The position numbers were made by a program, and so were the translations under genes. Source: Paenibacillus sp. G2S3 (lineage in GTDB: Bacteria > Bacillota > Bacilli > Paenibacillales > Paenibacillaceae). From it: a DNA stretch of 64,000 bases. The stretch spans positions 868,001 to 932,000 of the forward strand of contig NZ_CP126095.1 in the NCBI RefSeq assembly GCF_030123105.1, in the 5' to 3' direction. Each line of letters starts with the position of its first letter. Positions within the stretch are counted from its first letter, which is position 1. Positions 1-12,320 of this stretch are shown here, one piece after another. The notes under the pieces are model-generated. The model was not told the DNA's origin and made no database searches. It was given only the letters and a program-made list of their open reading frames with translations.

Positions 1-756
1 TCACGTACAAGATACACGACAGAAGATAAACTAAATCATCAATCCCAGCTGACCATTATCGTGAATACCCAAACTATGATCGTGACGAATGATCTGGGAA
101 GATTCCAGAAGAATCATGTTAGCCACTCTTTTGATCAATATGTATTGTTTGATGGTGCTACGCATGTTCTAGTGGATCATGGTGATGCCTATCCTCGTTC
201 GATTGTGCTGAATAAAGGAAATGGAACCAGCTATAACGAGGTAGACCTGTTTAATATCCCCGGCAAAATCGGAGCGAACACCACAGGCGTTTCTATAGGC
301 GGATTTGAGATATCTTCGGCGAACTATATTGTCGCTATGAATACGATTGACCATTCGCTTGTCAAGGAATATACGTCTTATGAGATGGTGGGACTGGAGA
401 AGGACCAGAGAGATATCGTTCTTAGTGTACTGCCAAAAGCTAACCTGTCTAGCACAGCAGTGAACCACATCACCTTGGCTAAATATGTAGGTACGAACCA
501 GATCGCTTCCATTCCTAAACTAGTGAAAATAACAGACGATAGGCTGATGGTGCTGTGGCAGGAATTTGATAAGGAGAATCATCCGGGTGACTTGAAATAT
601 GTTCTTATAAATGGAGAGGGTGCAACCACTGGCGGTATCCAAACGATTAAGAACTTTGCACTATCAGAAAGCAACCCTATTGTTAGTGGGGACAAAATTG
701 TATGGTATACCAATAACAAAGGATCCAGACTGTTTTATTCGATCTCATTAAATTAA
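1..756 (+). CDS. C-terminal part of an unknown, probably beta-rich protein
   Basis: The reading frame is open from base 1 with no start visible, so the gene begins outside the window and only its last 251 codons are seen. An internal GTG at 61 has no convincing ribosome site and is probably not the start. The residues alternate hydrophobic and polar with many Gly, Asn, Thr and Ser, and short strand-turn units recur (for example YVLFDGATHVLVDHGD and LVKITDDRLMVLWQEF). This suggests a beta-propeller or similar all-beta fold. No catalytic motif or anchor is seen in the visible part. I do not recognise the family. A strong hairpin terminator follows at 821, so this gene is transcriptionally separate from the hydrolase downstream. 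Confidence 0.7.
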   Translation, partial: SRTRYTTEDKLNHQSQLTIIVNTQTMIVTNDLGRFQKNHVSHSFDQYVLFDGATHVLVDHGDAYPRSIVLNKGNGTSYNEVDLFNIPGKIGANTTGVSIGGFEISSANYIVAMNTIDHSLVKEYTSYEMVGLEKDQRDIVLSVLPKANLSSTAVNHITLAKYVGTNQIASIPKLVKITDDRLMVLWQEFDKENHPGDLKYVLINGEGATTGGIQTIKNFALSESNPIVSGDKIVWYTNNKGSRLFYSISLN

Positions 757-820
757 TTCACAATCTTTTTTGAATTGTAAGTAGCATACACGAGCGATTT
801 AAATCGAATTCCCAGCAAAA

Positions 821-869
821 GGTTATCCTGTTAATGCCAATATGAGGTATACAGGATAGCCTCTTTTCA
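821..869 (+). terminator. Rho-independent terminator
   Basis: An 11-bp stem (GGTTATCCTGT at 821-831 with ACAGGATAGCC at 851-861, one G-T pair) is followed by TCTTTTCATT. It ends the partial gene. The rest of the 757-1079 gap, up to the next ribosome site, shows no gene; it presumably holds the promoter of the hydrolase, but no convincing -35/-10 pair is seen. Confidence 0.75.
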
Positions 870-1079
870 TTAAGCAGCATTCTAGACGTCGTCTTTGTTG
901 GAAATCATGACATGCTAACATTTGTACCCCTGATCATCTAACAAAAAGACACCCGTGTACGCGTCAGACTTCTCACTCCAACAATATGACTCCCCATCGC
1001 TAACACCTGTCTGTTCCGCATACCTGACTCCTTAGATAAAATGAAAGCGCATACTTCTTTTGAAAAGGAGTCCAACGAT

Positions 1080-2786
1080 ATGAACTTTAATCTTAACGAG
1101 GTACCCTTCAGCCGAAGAGGCACCTTTCTGGCTATTTCTGAACTACCTGAATCGGATGTTAGGGCGGAGGGACTTTATTTACGAACTGTGCGTGGTGGTG
1201 ATGATAAATTTGGTGAAGCTTTTCAAATTGAACTGCTGGACGAGAATAATCAGTATATCCCGTATGAGGCCAAGGCCGAGCCTACGCTGCTTCGTTTGAA
1301 TACGGATACCGAAAACATCTATGCGGAAATCTGTATTACAGATGGCCGTACGGTCCGGTTCAAGAGCAGAGGATGTGGCATTCGCCTCGCCTTCCGTACC
1401 TCAGCCTACGATTATGCTTATGAACACACCGCAGGCAGTTGGGAAGTAAACAGCTTCACCCATGAATGCCGGTTCATGCTCACCCGGCTAACCGGGGCGC
1501 TTCGGATGGAGGTACCTTGGGACAAAATCAAAAGTTCCCGCATTGTGGCGGAGTTCGTCCCTGAAGCGGGTACGGAAATTGCCGAGTTCGCGGTGGAAGA
1601 ATTCCGTACGGTATGGGAACAGCGTGAGGCCTGGAGGTCATGGGAGGAAGCGGTACTAGAGGTGCAACAGGAATATGACCAGTGGCTGGGTGCCAGCTTG
1701 ACAGTTCCCGAACGCTGGCAGGACGGCCGTGAACTGGCGGCTTATATTACCTGGTCCTGTCTGGTTCCCGCGGAAGGATGCTTGACCCGACCTGCTATGT
1801 ATATGTCGAAGAACTGGATGACGAATATTTGGAGCTGGGATCACTGCTTCAATGCGATGGCTCTTGTAAGACATCATCCAGAGCTGGCCTGGGACCAGTT
1901 TATGATCTTCTTCGACCGCCAGGATGAGAGCGGCCTGATTCCGGACTTTATCAACGACAAGTACGAGCTTTGGAACTGCAACAAGCCGCCTATTCATGGC
2001 TGGACGCTGGCCTGGATGATGCAGCGGACGGATTATATTAAGGAATCCCATCTTCGAGAAGTGTATGGACCCTTGAGCAAGTGGACGAACTGGTGGTTCC
2101 ATTACCGGGATAACGACAAGGACGGTATACCACAGTACAATCATGGAAACGATTCGGGTTGGGACAACAGTACTGCCTTTAATAACGGGATTCCGGTGGA
2201 GAGTCCGGATCTGGCAGCATTTTTGATCCTGCAGATCGAACTGCTTGCCGAAATTGCTGGGCTTCTGGGGCTTACCGACGAAAGCACCGCATGGAGACGA
2301 TTAGGCGAGGAGACCCTGGAGAAAATGCTGCGTCATTTCTGGAAGGATGGAAGGTTCACCGCTTGCCGTTCTGGAACTCACGAAGCATCCGACGGCGACA
2401 GCCTGCTGCTCTTCGTGCCCATTCTGCTTGGCAAGCGGCTGCCGGAGCCAATCCTGCGCGCACTGCTGGATGGCCTGCGGGATGAGAGCCGCTTCTTGAC
2501 GCCGAACGGCTGGGCTACAGAGAGTGTGAAGAGCCCTTACTACACGCCGGATGGCTATTGGCGAGGCCCAATCTGGGCGCCATCAACCATGCTGCTCGTG
2601 GAAGGTGTGGCCGCGGCGGGGGATGTTGAGCTGGCAAGTGAGGTAGCCCGGCGATTCTGCAATATGCTGAACAAGAGTGGCATGGCCGAGAACTTCGATG
2701 CCCTGACGGGTCAAGGGCTTCGCGACAGGGCGTTTACTTGGACCTCAAGTGTCTTCTTAATCCTAGGGCACGAGTATACAACCTAA
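1080..2786 (+). CDS. Trehalase/GH63-like (alpha/alpha)6 glycoside hydrolase
   Basis: A 568-residue protein with no signal peptide, so probably cytoplasmic. An in-frame ATG at 1041 is less likely as the start, because AAAAGGAG (1063-1070) sits 9 nt before the ATG at 1080. The N-terminal 210 residues look like a beta-sandwich. The C-terminal part has the aromatic-rich helical barrel of GH63/GH37-type enzymes: WSWDHCFNAMAL, IHGWTLAWMM and NDSGWDNSTAF. In trehalases the Asp of the matching GWD motif is the general acid, so D362 is the likely acid here. E537 in MAENFDALTG sits where the general base is expected. The substrate is not shown; a short alpha-linked oligosaccharide imported by the downstream ABC system is a reasonable guess. 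It has its own terminator. Confidence 0.8.
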   Translation: MNFNLNEVPFSRRGTFLAISELPESDVRAEGLYLRTVRGGDDKFGEAFQIELLDENNQYIPYEAKAEPTLLRLNTDTENIYAEICITDGRTVRFKSRGCGIRLAFRTSAYDYAYEHTAGSWEVNSFTHECRFMLTRLTGALRMEVPWDKIKSSRIVAEFVPEAGTEIAEFAVEEFRTVWEQREAWRSWEEAVLEVQQEYDQWLGASLTVPERWQDGRELAAYITWSCLVPAEGCLTRPAMYMSKNWMTNIWSWDHCFNAMALVRHHPELAWDQFMIFFDRQDESGLIPDFINDKYELWNCNKPPIHGWTLAWMMQRTDYIKESHLREVYGPLSKWTNWWFHYRDNDKDGIPQYNHGNDSGWDNSTAFNNGIPVESPDLAAFLILQIELLAEIAGLLGLTDESTAWRRLGEETLEKMLRHFWKDGRFTACRSGTHEASDGDSLLLFVPILLGKRLPEPILRALLDGLRDESRFLTPNGWATESVKSPYYTPDGYWRGPIWAPSTMLLVEGVAAAGDVELASEVARRFCNMLNKSGMAENFDALTGQGLRDRAFTWTSSVFLILGHEYTT

Positions 2787-2796
2787 AAACATACGG

Positions 2797-2845
2797 GCAC
2801 TTCCTCCTGGTCAAGACCGGCGTGAGGGGAAGTGCTTTCCCATTT
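2797..2845 (+). terminator. Rho-independent terminator
   Basis: Arms GCACTTCC (2797-2804) and GGAAGTGC (2828-2835) are followed by TTTCCCATTTT. It separates the hydrolase gene from the sensor-kinase operon. Confidence 0.7.
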
Positions 2846-2925
2846 TCCGAGATATTCCCGAGTGTGCCAGTCCGTGCTACACTTCAACTATAAAAATGAA
2901 ATATATAAGGCGGGGATGAGAAGTC

Positions 2926-4674
2926 ATGTGGAGTCATTTCTTTAAGAAGTTATATCATCGCTTCTCTATTCGCTCTTATTTCAGCATCCGGACTAAGCTG
3001 CTCTTTTGCTTTCTTATTGTCGCGATTATTCCGCTACTGTCACTGGGAGCCTTGAACTATTATCAATCCGCTATAGTCATTAACTCCCAATTCGGGAAAT
3101 ACGGGGAGAACACCGTGGCACAACTTGATCAGCAGATCAGCTCCGCTTTGAACCGGATGAATCAGACGACAGGAACGATCTATTCATATCTCCTTGATCC
3201 TGCGCGGGTGGGACTAGGTGATCACGTTCCGACTACGTATCAGGAGATTATGGATAAAGATGACTTCGAGGCGCTGCTTAAATCACTTAAGACGGATCTG
3301 ACGAGAGGGATTTATCTGATTACCCGCTCTGGTTATTACTATGGAGAGAATAATCTGGATGTCAGTAAGCTTAATGATATTCCTGCCTGGCGGGCCCTTA
3401 CTTATTCATCCAAAGGTCCCTATTGGCTGGGCTTCTATCCTATGAATCATGGCATGGAAGCTTCGGATACCGGAGATCCTATCCTGGGGCTCGCTGTACG
3501 GATTAATAATCCGGCTGGAACCCAGCATGGAAGCACGATCTTAATAGAAGAGAATGCGCAGGTTCTTCTAGATATGTTCCATATGTTTGAGGAAGATACC
3601 AAAGCGCATTTGACGATAACTGGTTCTGAAGGGCAACCCATTTACCAGTCAGATTCTCCATTCACTCCAGACGATAGTGATGTGGTGTGGAATAGGACAC
3701 TGGCAGCCAACGGATGGAAGATTGAAGCAAGGCTGCCAGCCAAAGCATTTTATTTTTCCTCGAGCCTGATCCGCTCCAACACAGTACTTGTAGCCATTGT
3801 TTCTTGTCTGCTTGCCTTTGGGCTAGCTTATATATTCTCATCGAAATTCACAGCTCGAATTCGCAGGCTGAAAGACTCGATGCAGAAGGTCAGCTTTGGC
3901 AAGCTACACACGAGGACCCTGGTGGAAGGCAAGGATGAACTCGGCAGCCTGGACACCAGCTTCAACCGTATGGTAGGGGGAATTCAATCCCTTGTGCAGG
4001 AAGTGGAGCAGAGTGAGCGGCTGAAGAAGGAGGCCGAGCTTAAGGCATTCCACTACCAAATTAATCCACACCTGCTCTTTAATACGCTGAATTCTATCCA
4101 GTGGAAGGCAAGGCTCCAAGGGGCAGAGGATATCCGCCAGATGCTCTATCATCTGACGATGGTGCTCGAAGGTAATCTGGATATCTCTCAGGAGTTGATC
4201 ACGTTAGGCCGTGAACTCCGAATGATTGAGCATTTTTTGAAAATACAAGAGATCCGTTACGGGTCCGCATTCAGTTATGAACAGACCTGTGACGAAGAGT
4301 TTAAGCCGTATCTGATTCCCCGTATGACCCTTCAGCCGCTCTTCGAGAACATCTTTTTTCATGGATTTGAAGATGGGGCGGGTAACATCTCGTTAAGTGT
4401 ACGGGAGGAAGGCGATCATCTGTTGTTAACATTGTCTGATGACGGTGCAGGGATCACTGCAGAGAAGCTGAAGGCGCTTATGCGTGCAAAGCCGGAAAGC
4501 AAACCGCAGGGACGCGGAGGACTCGGCGTTCAGAACGCGAATCAGAAGTTCAAGCTTCATTTCGGACAGCAGTATGGCTTGACGGTGCATTCTACGAAAG
4601 GTGAAGGCACTACTATCGTAATTAGGTGGCCCAAGAAGGAGGAGAGTCCGCATGGAGACAACCAAGACCATTAA
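2926..4674 (+). CDS. YesM-family sensor histidine kinase
   Basis: A 582-residue membrane kinase. Two membrane segments (about residues 25-45 and 285-305) flank a large extracellular sensor region. A HAMP domain follows, then the LytS/YesM-type kinase core with its QINPHLLFNTLNSI box (residues 378-391), and an ATPase domain with PLFENIFFHGF, SDDGAGI and GGLGVQNANQ. Kinases of this family sense extracellular sugars or a sugar-loaded binding protein, and phosphorylate an AraC-type regulator. Here the regulator gene overlaps the 3' end by 23 bp and a sugar importer follows, so the pair very likely controls the galactoside block downstream. The ligand is not known. Confidence 0.93.
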   Translation: MWSHFFKKLYHRFSIRSYFSIRTKLLFCFLIVAIIPLLSLGALNYYQSAIVINSQFGKYGENTVAQLDQQISSALNRMNQTTGTIYSYLLDPARVGLGDHVPTTYQEIMDKDDFEALLKSLKTDLTRGIYLITRSGYYYGENNLDVSKLNDIPAWRALTYSSKGPYWLGFYPMNHGMEASDTGDPILGLAVRINNPAGTQHGSTILIEENAQVLLDMFHMFEEDTKAHLTITGSEGQPIYQSDSPFTPDDSDVVWNRTLAANGWKIEARLPAKAFYFSSSLIRSNTVLVAIVSCLLAFGLAYIFSSKFTARIRRLKDSMQKVSFGKLHTRTLVEGKDELGSLDTSFNRMVGGIQSLVQEVEQSERLKKEAELKAFHYQINPHLLFNTLNSIQWKARLQGAEDIRQMLYHLTMVLEGNLDISQELITLGRELRMIEHFLKIQEIRYGSAFSYEQTCDEEFKPYLIPRMTLQPLFENIFFHGFEDGAGNISLSVREEGDHLLLTLSDDGAGITAEKLKALMRAKPESKPQGRGGLGVQNANQKFKLHFGQQYGLTVHSTKGEGTTIVIRWPKKEESPHGDNQDH

Positions 4675-5872
4675 AGTGTTAATTGCAGATGATGAGAGTA
4701 TCGTGCGCAAAGGACTTCGCTCTACAATTCCTTGGCATAAGTATGGGATGGAAGTGGTGGCGGATGCGCCGAACGGCCTTAAAGCCTGGGAGGCCTATCA
4801 GATTCACCTGCCTCAAATAGTGATCACCGATATCGTCATGCCGGAGATGAATGGGATTGAACTGTTACGCAAAGTTAAAGAGGTCGATAAGGACACCCGG
4901 ATTATTCTGCTGAGCTGTCACCGTGACTTTGAGTTTGCTCAGCAGGGAATTAAGCTTGGGGCTTCAGGATATCTGCTTAAGACGGCCTTTGAAGATGAAG
5001 AGCTGGAAGGAATGCTGGAGAAGTTCCAGAGGGAGCTGACATCGTCTGCTCCCATAGCAGATGCTGAAACAAGCGAAATCTATGGAGAACGTCTGGGCTC
5101 TCTCTTGTTTGCCTGGCAGAGTGGACACAGCAGCAAATTTGTTGACGAAATAGATAAGCTCATTAGGGAGAAGCTGCCGCTGAATAGGGAACCCTTGTAC
5201 ATTTATCTGATCAAGACCTGTGGATGCGATTGTACTTACCTGGATCTCGTCAAGCTTAATGAGGATGAGAATAGCCGGATGCCCCACAGCGCATCTGTTA
5301 TCATCCCATACGGTGAGGACCTTTGCTACTGGATTGTACCTGGTGACGAGCTGGAGATTGCGGACAGTCTGCTCGTTCAGATGAAAAGCCAAATCGAGAA
5401 GCTGAAATGGGCTAAGAGAGGACCGCTGGGCAACGCTGAAGATTTAAGCAAGGCCATCATGGCGCTTCACAAGGAAGCGGAAGTGGAGAAGCTGCATGGT
5501 ATTTCGTCTCAGGACTGGCCTGAACCGATATGGAAGGCCGTGAAGCTTCTGCATGAGAACCCTGGAGCGGATTGGTCGGTTAGCGATTTGGCGAGCCAGG
5601 TGGGACTTAGCCGAAGCCATTTCTCGATCTTATTTAAGAAGACGGTTGGCGACAGCTTTGTGGCTTTTCAATATAAAAGGAAGCTTAAGCTGGCCAAGGC
5701 ATTGCTACGGGATACGCAGTTGACGATGCAGGATATTGCGGAGCGGACAGGGCTGGGCGACAGTAAATATTTCAGCAAATGGTTCAAGCGCTGCACGGGT
5801 CAGACGCCTAGTTATTACCGCATACAACAAAAAGACGCCGTGATTCGAACAGATGGACACCCCGGCCTGTAA
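4652..5872 (+). CDS. YesN-type response regulator, receiver plus AraC DNA-binding domain
   Basis: A 406-residue regulator. The receiver domain (1-125) has the acidic pocket ADDE near residue 12, the phosphoacceptor D60 in VITDIVMP, and LLSCHRDF with the late Lys in YLLKTAF. A poorly conserved middle region follows, then two AraC-type helix-turn-helix motifs at 300-400 (WSVSDLASQVGLSRSHFSILFKK and MQDIAERTGLGDSKYFSKWFKR regions, joined by a linker helix). The ATG at 4652 follows AAGGAGGA and overlaps the kinase gene, indicating translational coupling. It likely activates the solute-binding-protein operon at 5988. Confidence 0.93.
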   Translation: METTKTIKVLIADDESIVRKGLRSTIPWHKYGMEVVADAPNGLKAWEAYQIHLPQIVITDIVMPEMNGIELLRKVKEVDKDTRIILLSCHRDFEFAQQGIKLGASGYLLKTAFEDEELEGMLEKFQRELTSSAPIADAETSEIYGERLGSLLFAWQSGHSSKFVDEIDKLIREKLPLNREPLYIYLIKTCGCDCTYLDLVKLNEDENSRMPHSASVIIPYGEDLCYWIVPGDELEIADSLLVQMKSQIEKLKWAKRGPLGNAEDLSKAIMALHKEAEVEKLHGISSQDWPEPIWKAVKLLHENPGADWSVSDLASQVGLSRSHFSILFKKTVGDSFVAFQYKRKLKLAKALLRDTQLTMQDIAERTGLGDSKYFSKWFKRCTGQTPSYYRIQQKDAVIRTDGHPGL

Positions 5873-5912
5873 ATCGAACAAAAGTACGCAAACATTCGAA
5901 TAGATATCGGTT

Positions 5913-5952
5913 TTGAACCGCTTTCATAAAAGTTAAGATGAAAGCGGTTCAA
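5913..5952. promoter_or_regulatory. Perfect 15-bp inverted repeat between the two-component pair and the importer
   Basis: TTGAACCGCTTTCAT (5913-5927) and ATGAAAGCGGTTCAA (5938-5952) are exact reverse complements around a 10-nt loop. The following AATTATTATT is a poor U-tract, so termination alone is uncertain. Each arm also resembles a half-symmetric CG-centred operator (TGAAAGCGGTTCA). It lies 35 nt before the importer gene. It may be a regulator site, an mRNA-stabilising 5' hairpin, or a weak terminator. Confidence 0.6.
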
Positions 5953-5987
5953 TTATTATTACCTCATTCAAAGGGGAGGCTGCCACA

Positions 5988-7253
5988 GTGAAAAAGAAAA
6001 TTTCTCTTATTGTACTTGCCACTACGTTAATGGCAACTATGGTCACAGCTTGCGGGGGGAACAGTGAGCCTTCATCATCCACAGGTGCCGCAGGCTCAGG
6101 GGAGACGAAGACGCTTCGTTTTGCGACATGGGATACCGGAGACGCGCTCAAGATTGAGCAAGACATCGCCAAGAAATTCGAAGCAGCCCATCCGGGCACG
6201 AAGGTTCAGGTAGAGGCTTATGCAGACGGTTTTGACCAGAAGCTTGCCGCTGGATTCGGGGCGACCAATCCGCCTGATGTGATGTATATGTGGGATTTCC
6301 CAACCTATCATCAATCTCTAGAACCGCTGGACAGCTATTCGAGCAATGATAAAGAATTGAACATCGAAGATTTCTATCCGGGATTGTTCAACTATGGCAA
6401 AATTGACGGCAAGCTATATGGCATTCCGGCAGGGTTCACCACACGCGTGGTCTATTACAACAAGAAGCTGTTCGAGGATGCCAAGATCCCTTATCCGAAG
6501 GATGGATGGACATGGACGGAGTTCCAGGACATCGCGGCCAAGCTCAGCGATAAGTCGAAGAAGCAGTACGGATTCGGGGTTCGCGCAGAGAACGATACGT
6601 ATGACCTTCAGAGCTTCGTATGGAGCAACGGAAGCTCGTTCATCTCCGATGACGGGAAAACGATTGAAGGATTTATGAACAGCAAAGAGACAGCTGAGTC
6701 CATCCAGATGCTCGGCGACATGGTTAAGAACGGCTCGGCTGTGCTGACCGGAGGCAAAGGCCAGCAGAGCGGAGATGACATTTTTAAAGCGGGTAAAATC
6801 GCTATGTGGGAGAGCGGTATCTGGCCGCTGGAATCGTTCAAGACGGCAGGCATAAATGTAGGTACGGTCGAAATTCCTGCGTTCCCGGGCAAACCGGTCA
6901 AAGGCGTGCTCGCGGAGTCCGCTTTGTCCATCGCCAAGGATTCGAAGCAGAAAGATCTGGCCTGGGAATTCGTGAAATTCTATGTGTCTAATGATTCGAT
7001 CAAGATGCGTGTGGCAGATCTGCCTGTAAGGGTCAGTGTCGTAAACGAGCTGAAGAAAGATCAGGACCCGCTCTATAAACCGTATTACACAATGCTGGAA
7101 CGTTCCAGCAATACACCTGCGTTCCTGCTAAATCCGAAATGGAATGAAGTGAACCGCCAGCTCTCTGCTGCGGTGGAAGCGGTTATGCACGGCAGCAATG
7201 CCCAGGAAGTGCTGAATCAGGCTGTTAAAGATAGTCAACGTTATTTGAAATAA
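5988..7253 (+). CDS. ABC sugar importer, solute-binding lipoprotein
   Basis: A 421-residue family-1 extracellular solute-binding protein. The signal peptide ends in a lipobox (VTAC, Cys22) followed by a Gly/Ser-rich linker, so it is lipid-anchored outside the membrane. Family motifs include TLRFATWDTGD at the mature N terminus, KKFEAAHPGTKV, FGATNPPDVMYM, LYGIPAGFTTRVVYYNKKLFE (split by family variation) and IAMWESGIWPLESF. A GGGGAGG ribosome site precedes the start. It delivers a sugar, probably a galactoside-type oligosaccharide given the GH2 enzyme downstream, to the two permeases. No ATPase gene is in the window; such systems usually share an MsmX-type ATPase. Confidence 0.93.
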   Translation: MKKKISLIVLATTLMATMVTACGGNSEPSSSTGAAGSGETKTLRFATWDTGDALKIEQDIAKKFEAAHPGTKVQVEAYADGFDQKLAAGFGATNPPDVMYMWDFPTYHQSLEPLDSYSSNDKELNIEDFYPGLFNYGKIDGKLYGIPAGFTTRVVYYNKKLFEDAKIPYPKDGWTWTEFQDIAAKLSDKSKKQYGFGVRAENDTYDLQSFVWSNGSSFISDDGKTIEGFMNSKETAESIQMLGDMVKNGSAVLTGGKGQQSGDDIFKAGKIAMWESGIWPLESFKTAGINVGTVEIPAFPGKPVKGVLAESALSIAKDSKQKDLAWEFVKFYVSNDSIKMRVADLPVRVSVVNELKKDQDPLYKPYYTMLERSSNTPAFLLNPKWNEVNRQLSAAVEAVMHGSNAQEVLNQAVKDSQRYLK

Positions 7254-7278
7254 CACTTTACAGAAAGAAGGTTAAGAG

Positions 7279-8268
7279 ATGGCTCAGACCTTTCTGCATC
7301 AAGCAGGGGAGCCTATGGCCCAGCTCAAGCCTACACGAAGACGTAGTTGGGGTAGGGCTGTTCCCTACCTCTTCATTTTTCCTTGGATCTTCGGATTCCT
7401 CGTGTTCACCTTGGGGCCATTGTTATTTTCCCTTATCATCTCTTTTTTTGATTGGCCGATTGTCGGCGAAGTGCACTTTATCGGGTTTGGCAATTATGCG
7501 GAAATGTTTACGGATGACCCGTTATTCTGGACCTCACTCGGGGTCACCCTCAAATTTGCGGCTCTGTTCGTTCCATTGAACATCATTGTGGCGCTTGGCC
7601 TTGCGATTCTCTTGAATCAGAAGACACGGGGCAGTGCTATATTCCGAACCGCCTTTTATATTCCCTCCGTTATATCCGGTGTCGCTCTGGCAATGATCTG
7701 GTCTTGGGTATACAGCGGTGATTATGGGATTCTGAATTACTTCCTGTCTCTAATCGGTATTCAGGGCCCTGATTGGCTCAACGATAAGCAATGGTCATTA
7801 GTAGCAATGGTGATTGCAAGTCTTTGGGGACAAGGCTCGATGATGCTGATCTTTCTGGCTGGTCTTAAAGGGATTCCAAAAGATCTTTATGAATCCGCTT
7901 CCATTGATGGGGCAGGTAAGCTCAGACAATTCTTCAGTGTGACGATTCCGATGATCACTCCGACGATTTTATTCAACTTAATTACTTCCATTATTGCAGC
8001 CTTCCAGCAGCTGACTCTGGCTTTATTGCTGACCGGAGGCGGTCCAATGAAAGCAACCTATTTCTATGCCATGTACATGTATGAGAATGCGTTTAAGTAT
8101 TTCAAAATGGGATATTCGGCAGCTAACGCCTGGTTCATGTTCCTGATCGTGCTCGGCTTGACCTTTCTTGTGTTCAAATCCTCGGAAGCCTGGGTGTTCT
8201 ACGAAGGTGAAATGAAGAAGAATCCTCAGGAGAAGCTGAAGGCTCAAGGAAGGAGACGTTCTTTGTGA
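7279..8268 (+). CDS. ABC sugar importer, permease (MalF/UgpA type)
   Basis: A 329-residue inner-membrane permease with six predicted membrane helices starting near residue 28 (AVPYLFIFPWIFGFLVFTLG) and the cytoplasmic EAA loop (ESASIDGAGKLRQFF) that docks on the ATPase. The ATG at 7279 follows AAGAAGG at good spacing. A second in-frame ATG at 7315 has its ribosome site too close and is less likely. It lies 25 nt after the binding protein and overlaps the next permease by 4 bp (GTGA). Confidence 0.92.
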   Translation: MAQTFLHQAGEPMAQLKPTRRRSWGRAVPYLFIFPWIFGFLVFTLGPLLFSLIISFFDWPIVGEVHFIGFGNYAEMFTDDPLFWTSLGVTLKFAALFVPLNIIVALGLAILLNQKTRGSAIFRTAFYIPSVISGVALAMIWSWVYSGDYGILNYFLSLIGIQGPDWLNDKQWSLVAMVIASLWGQGSMMLIFLAGLKGIPKDLYESASIDGAGKLRQFFSVTIPMITPTILFNLITSIIAAFQQLTLALLLTGGGPMKATYFYAMYMYENAFKYFKMGYSAANAWFMFLIVLGLTFLVFKSSEAWVFYEGEMKKNPQEKLKAQGRRRSL

Positions 8269-9077
8269 AGAAAATACTCGTATACGTTCTGCTGCTCTTT
8301 TTTTCACTGTTGTTCATAGCCCCGCTGTTCTGGGCGGTTACGACTGCGCTCAAGTCACAGTCCGAGCTGTATCTTTTTCCACCTAAATGGATTCCTTCTG
8401 TATGGAAGTTCAGCAATTTTGCAGAGGCGTGGAACATTCAGCCCTTCAATATGTTTCTGAAAAACACACTGATTATTACCATCCTGTCAACGTTCGGCCA
8501 ACTGATTTCATGCACGCTCGTAGCCTATGGATTCGCCAGATTTCAGTTCAAGGGCAGGGACTTTCTGTTCCTGGTTGTGTTGGCAACAATGATGATTCCT
8601 TGGGAAGTCACTATGATTCCGCAGTATATGCTATTCAACGTTCTGGGATGGATTAATACGCTCAAATCCCTTATTGTTCCGTCTTTCTTCGGATCCGCCT
8701 ATTTCATTTTCCTGCTGCGGCAGTTCATTCTCACCATCCCGCGTGAGTTAGACGAAGCAGCTACAATCGACGGTGCCAATAAGCTAACCGTATTGACGCG
8801 GATTATTGTCCCGCTGATGGGGCCTTCGCTGATCCTGGTCGCTGTGTTCCAGATAATGGGCTGTTGGAATGATTATCTTGGGCCGCTCATTTTCCTTAAC
8901 GACCAAACAAAATACACATTGACCCTAGGACTCTCACAATTCAAAGGGATGTACGGTGTGGATATGCAGTCCATTATGGCGATTACAGTTCTGATCTCGA
9001 TCCCGCCGCTGGCAATCTTCTTTTTCGCCCAGCGCTACATCGTTGGCGGCATTGCGACTACAGGCATTAAAGGTTAG
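8265..9077 (+). CDS. ABC sugar importer, permease (MalG/UgpE type)
   Basis: A 270-residue permease with six membrane helices and the EAA loop (LDEAATIDGANKL). It starts with GTG inside the stop of the preceding permease, with AAGGAGGAG-like sequence about 10 nt upstream, so the two are translationally coupled. It pairs with the upstream permease to form the channel. WNDYLGPLIFL and the C-terminal YIVGGIATTGIKG are typical of this subfamily. Confidence 0.92.
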   Translation: MKKILVYVLLLFFSLLFIAPLFWAVTTALKSQSELYLFPPKWIPSVWKFSNFAEAWNIQPFNMFLKNTLIITILSTFGQLISCTLVAYGFARFQFKGRDFLFLVVLATMMIPWEVTMIPQYMLFNVLGWINTLKSLIVPSFFGSAYFIFLLRQFILTIPRELDEAATIDGANKLTVLTRIIVPLMGPSLILVAVFQIMGCWNDYLGPLIFLNDQTKYTLTLGLSQFKGMYGVDMQSIMAITVLISIPPLAIFFFAQRYIVGGIATTGIKG

Positions 9078-9147
9078 TTCGCCGCAGCGGGTTCGGAAAT
9101 CTAATAACAGCACACAGCGCAGAGTAGAGAAAAGAGAGGAGAAATGA

Positions 9148-12303
<3,156 letters not shown>

Positions 12304-12320
12304 TGAGAGGAGGGCACAGC

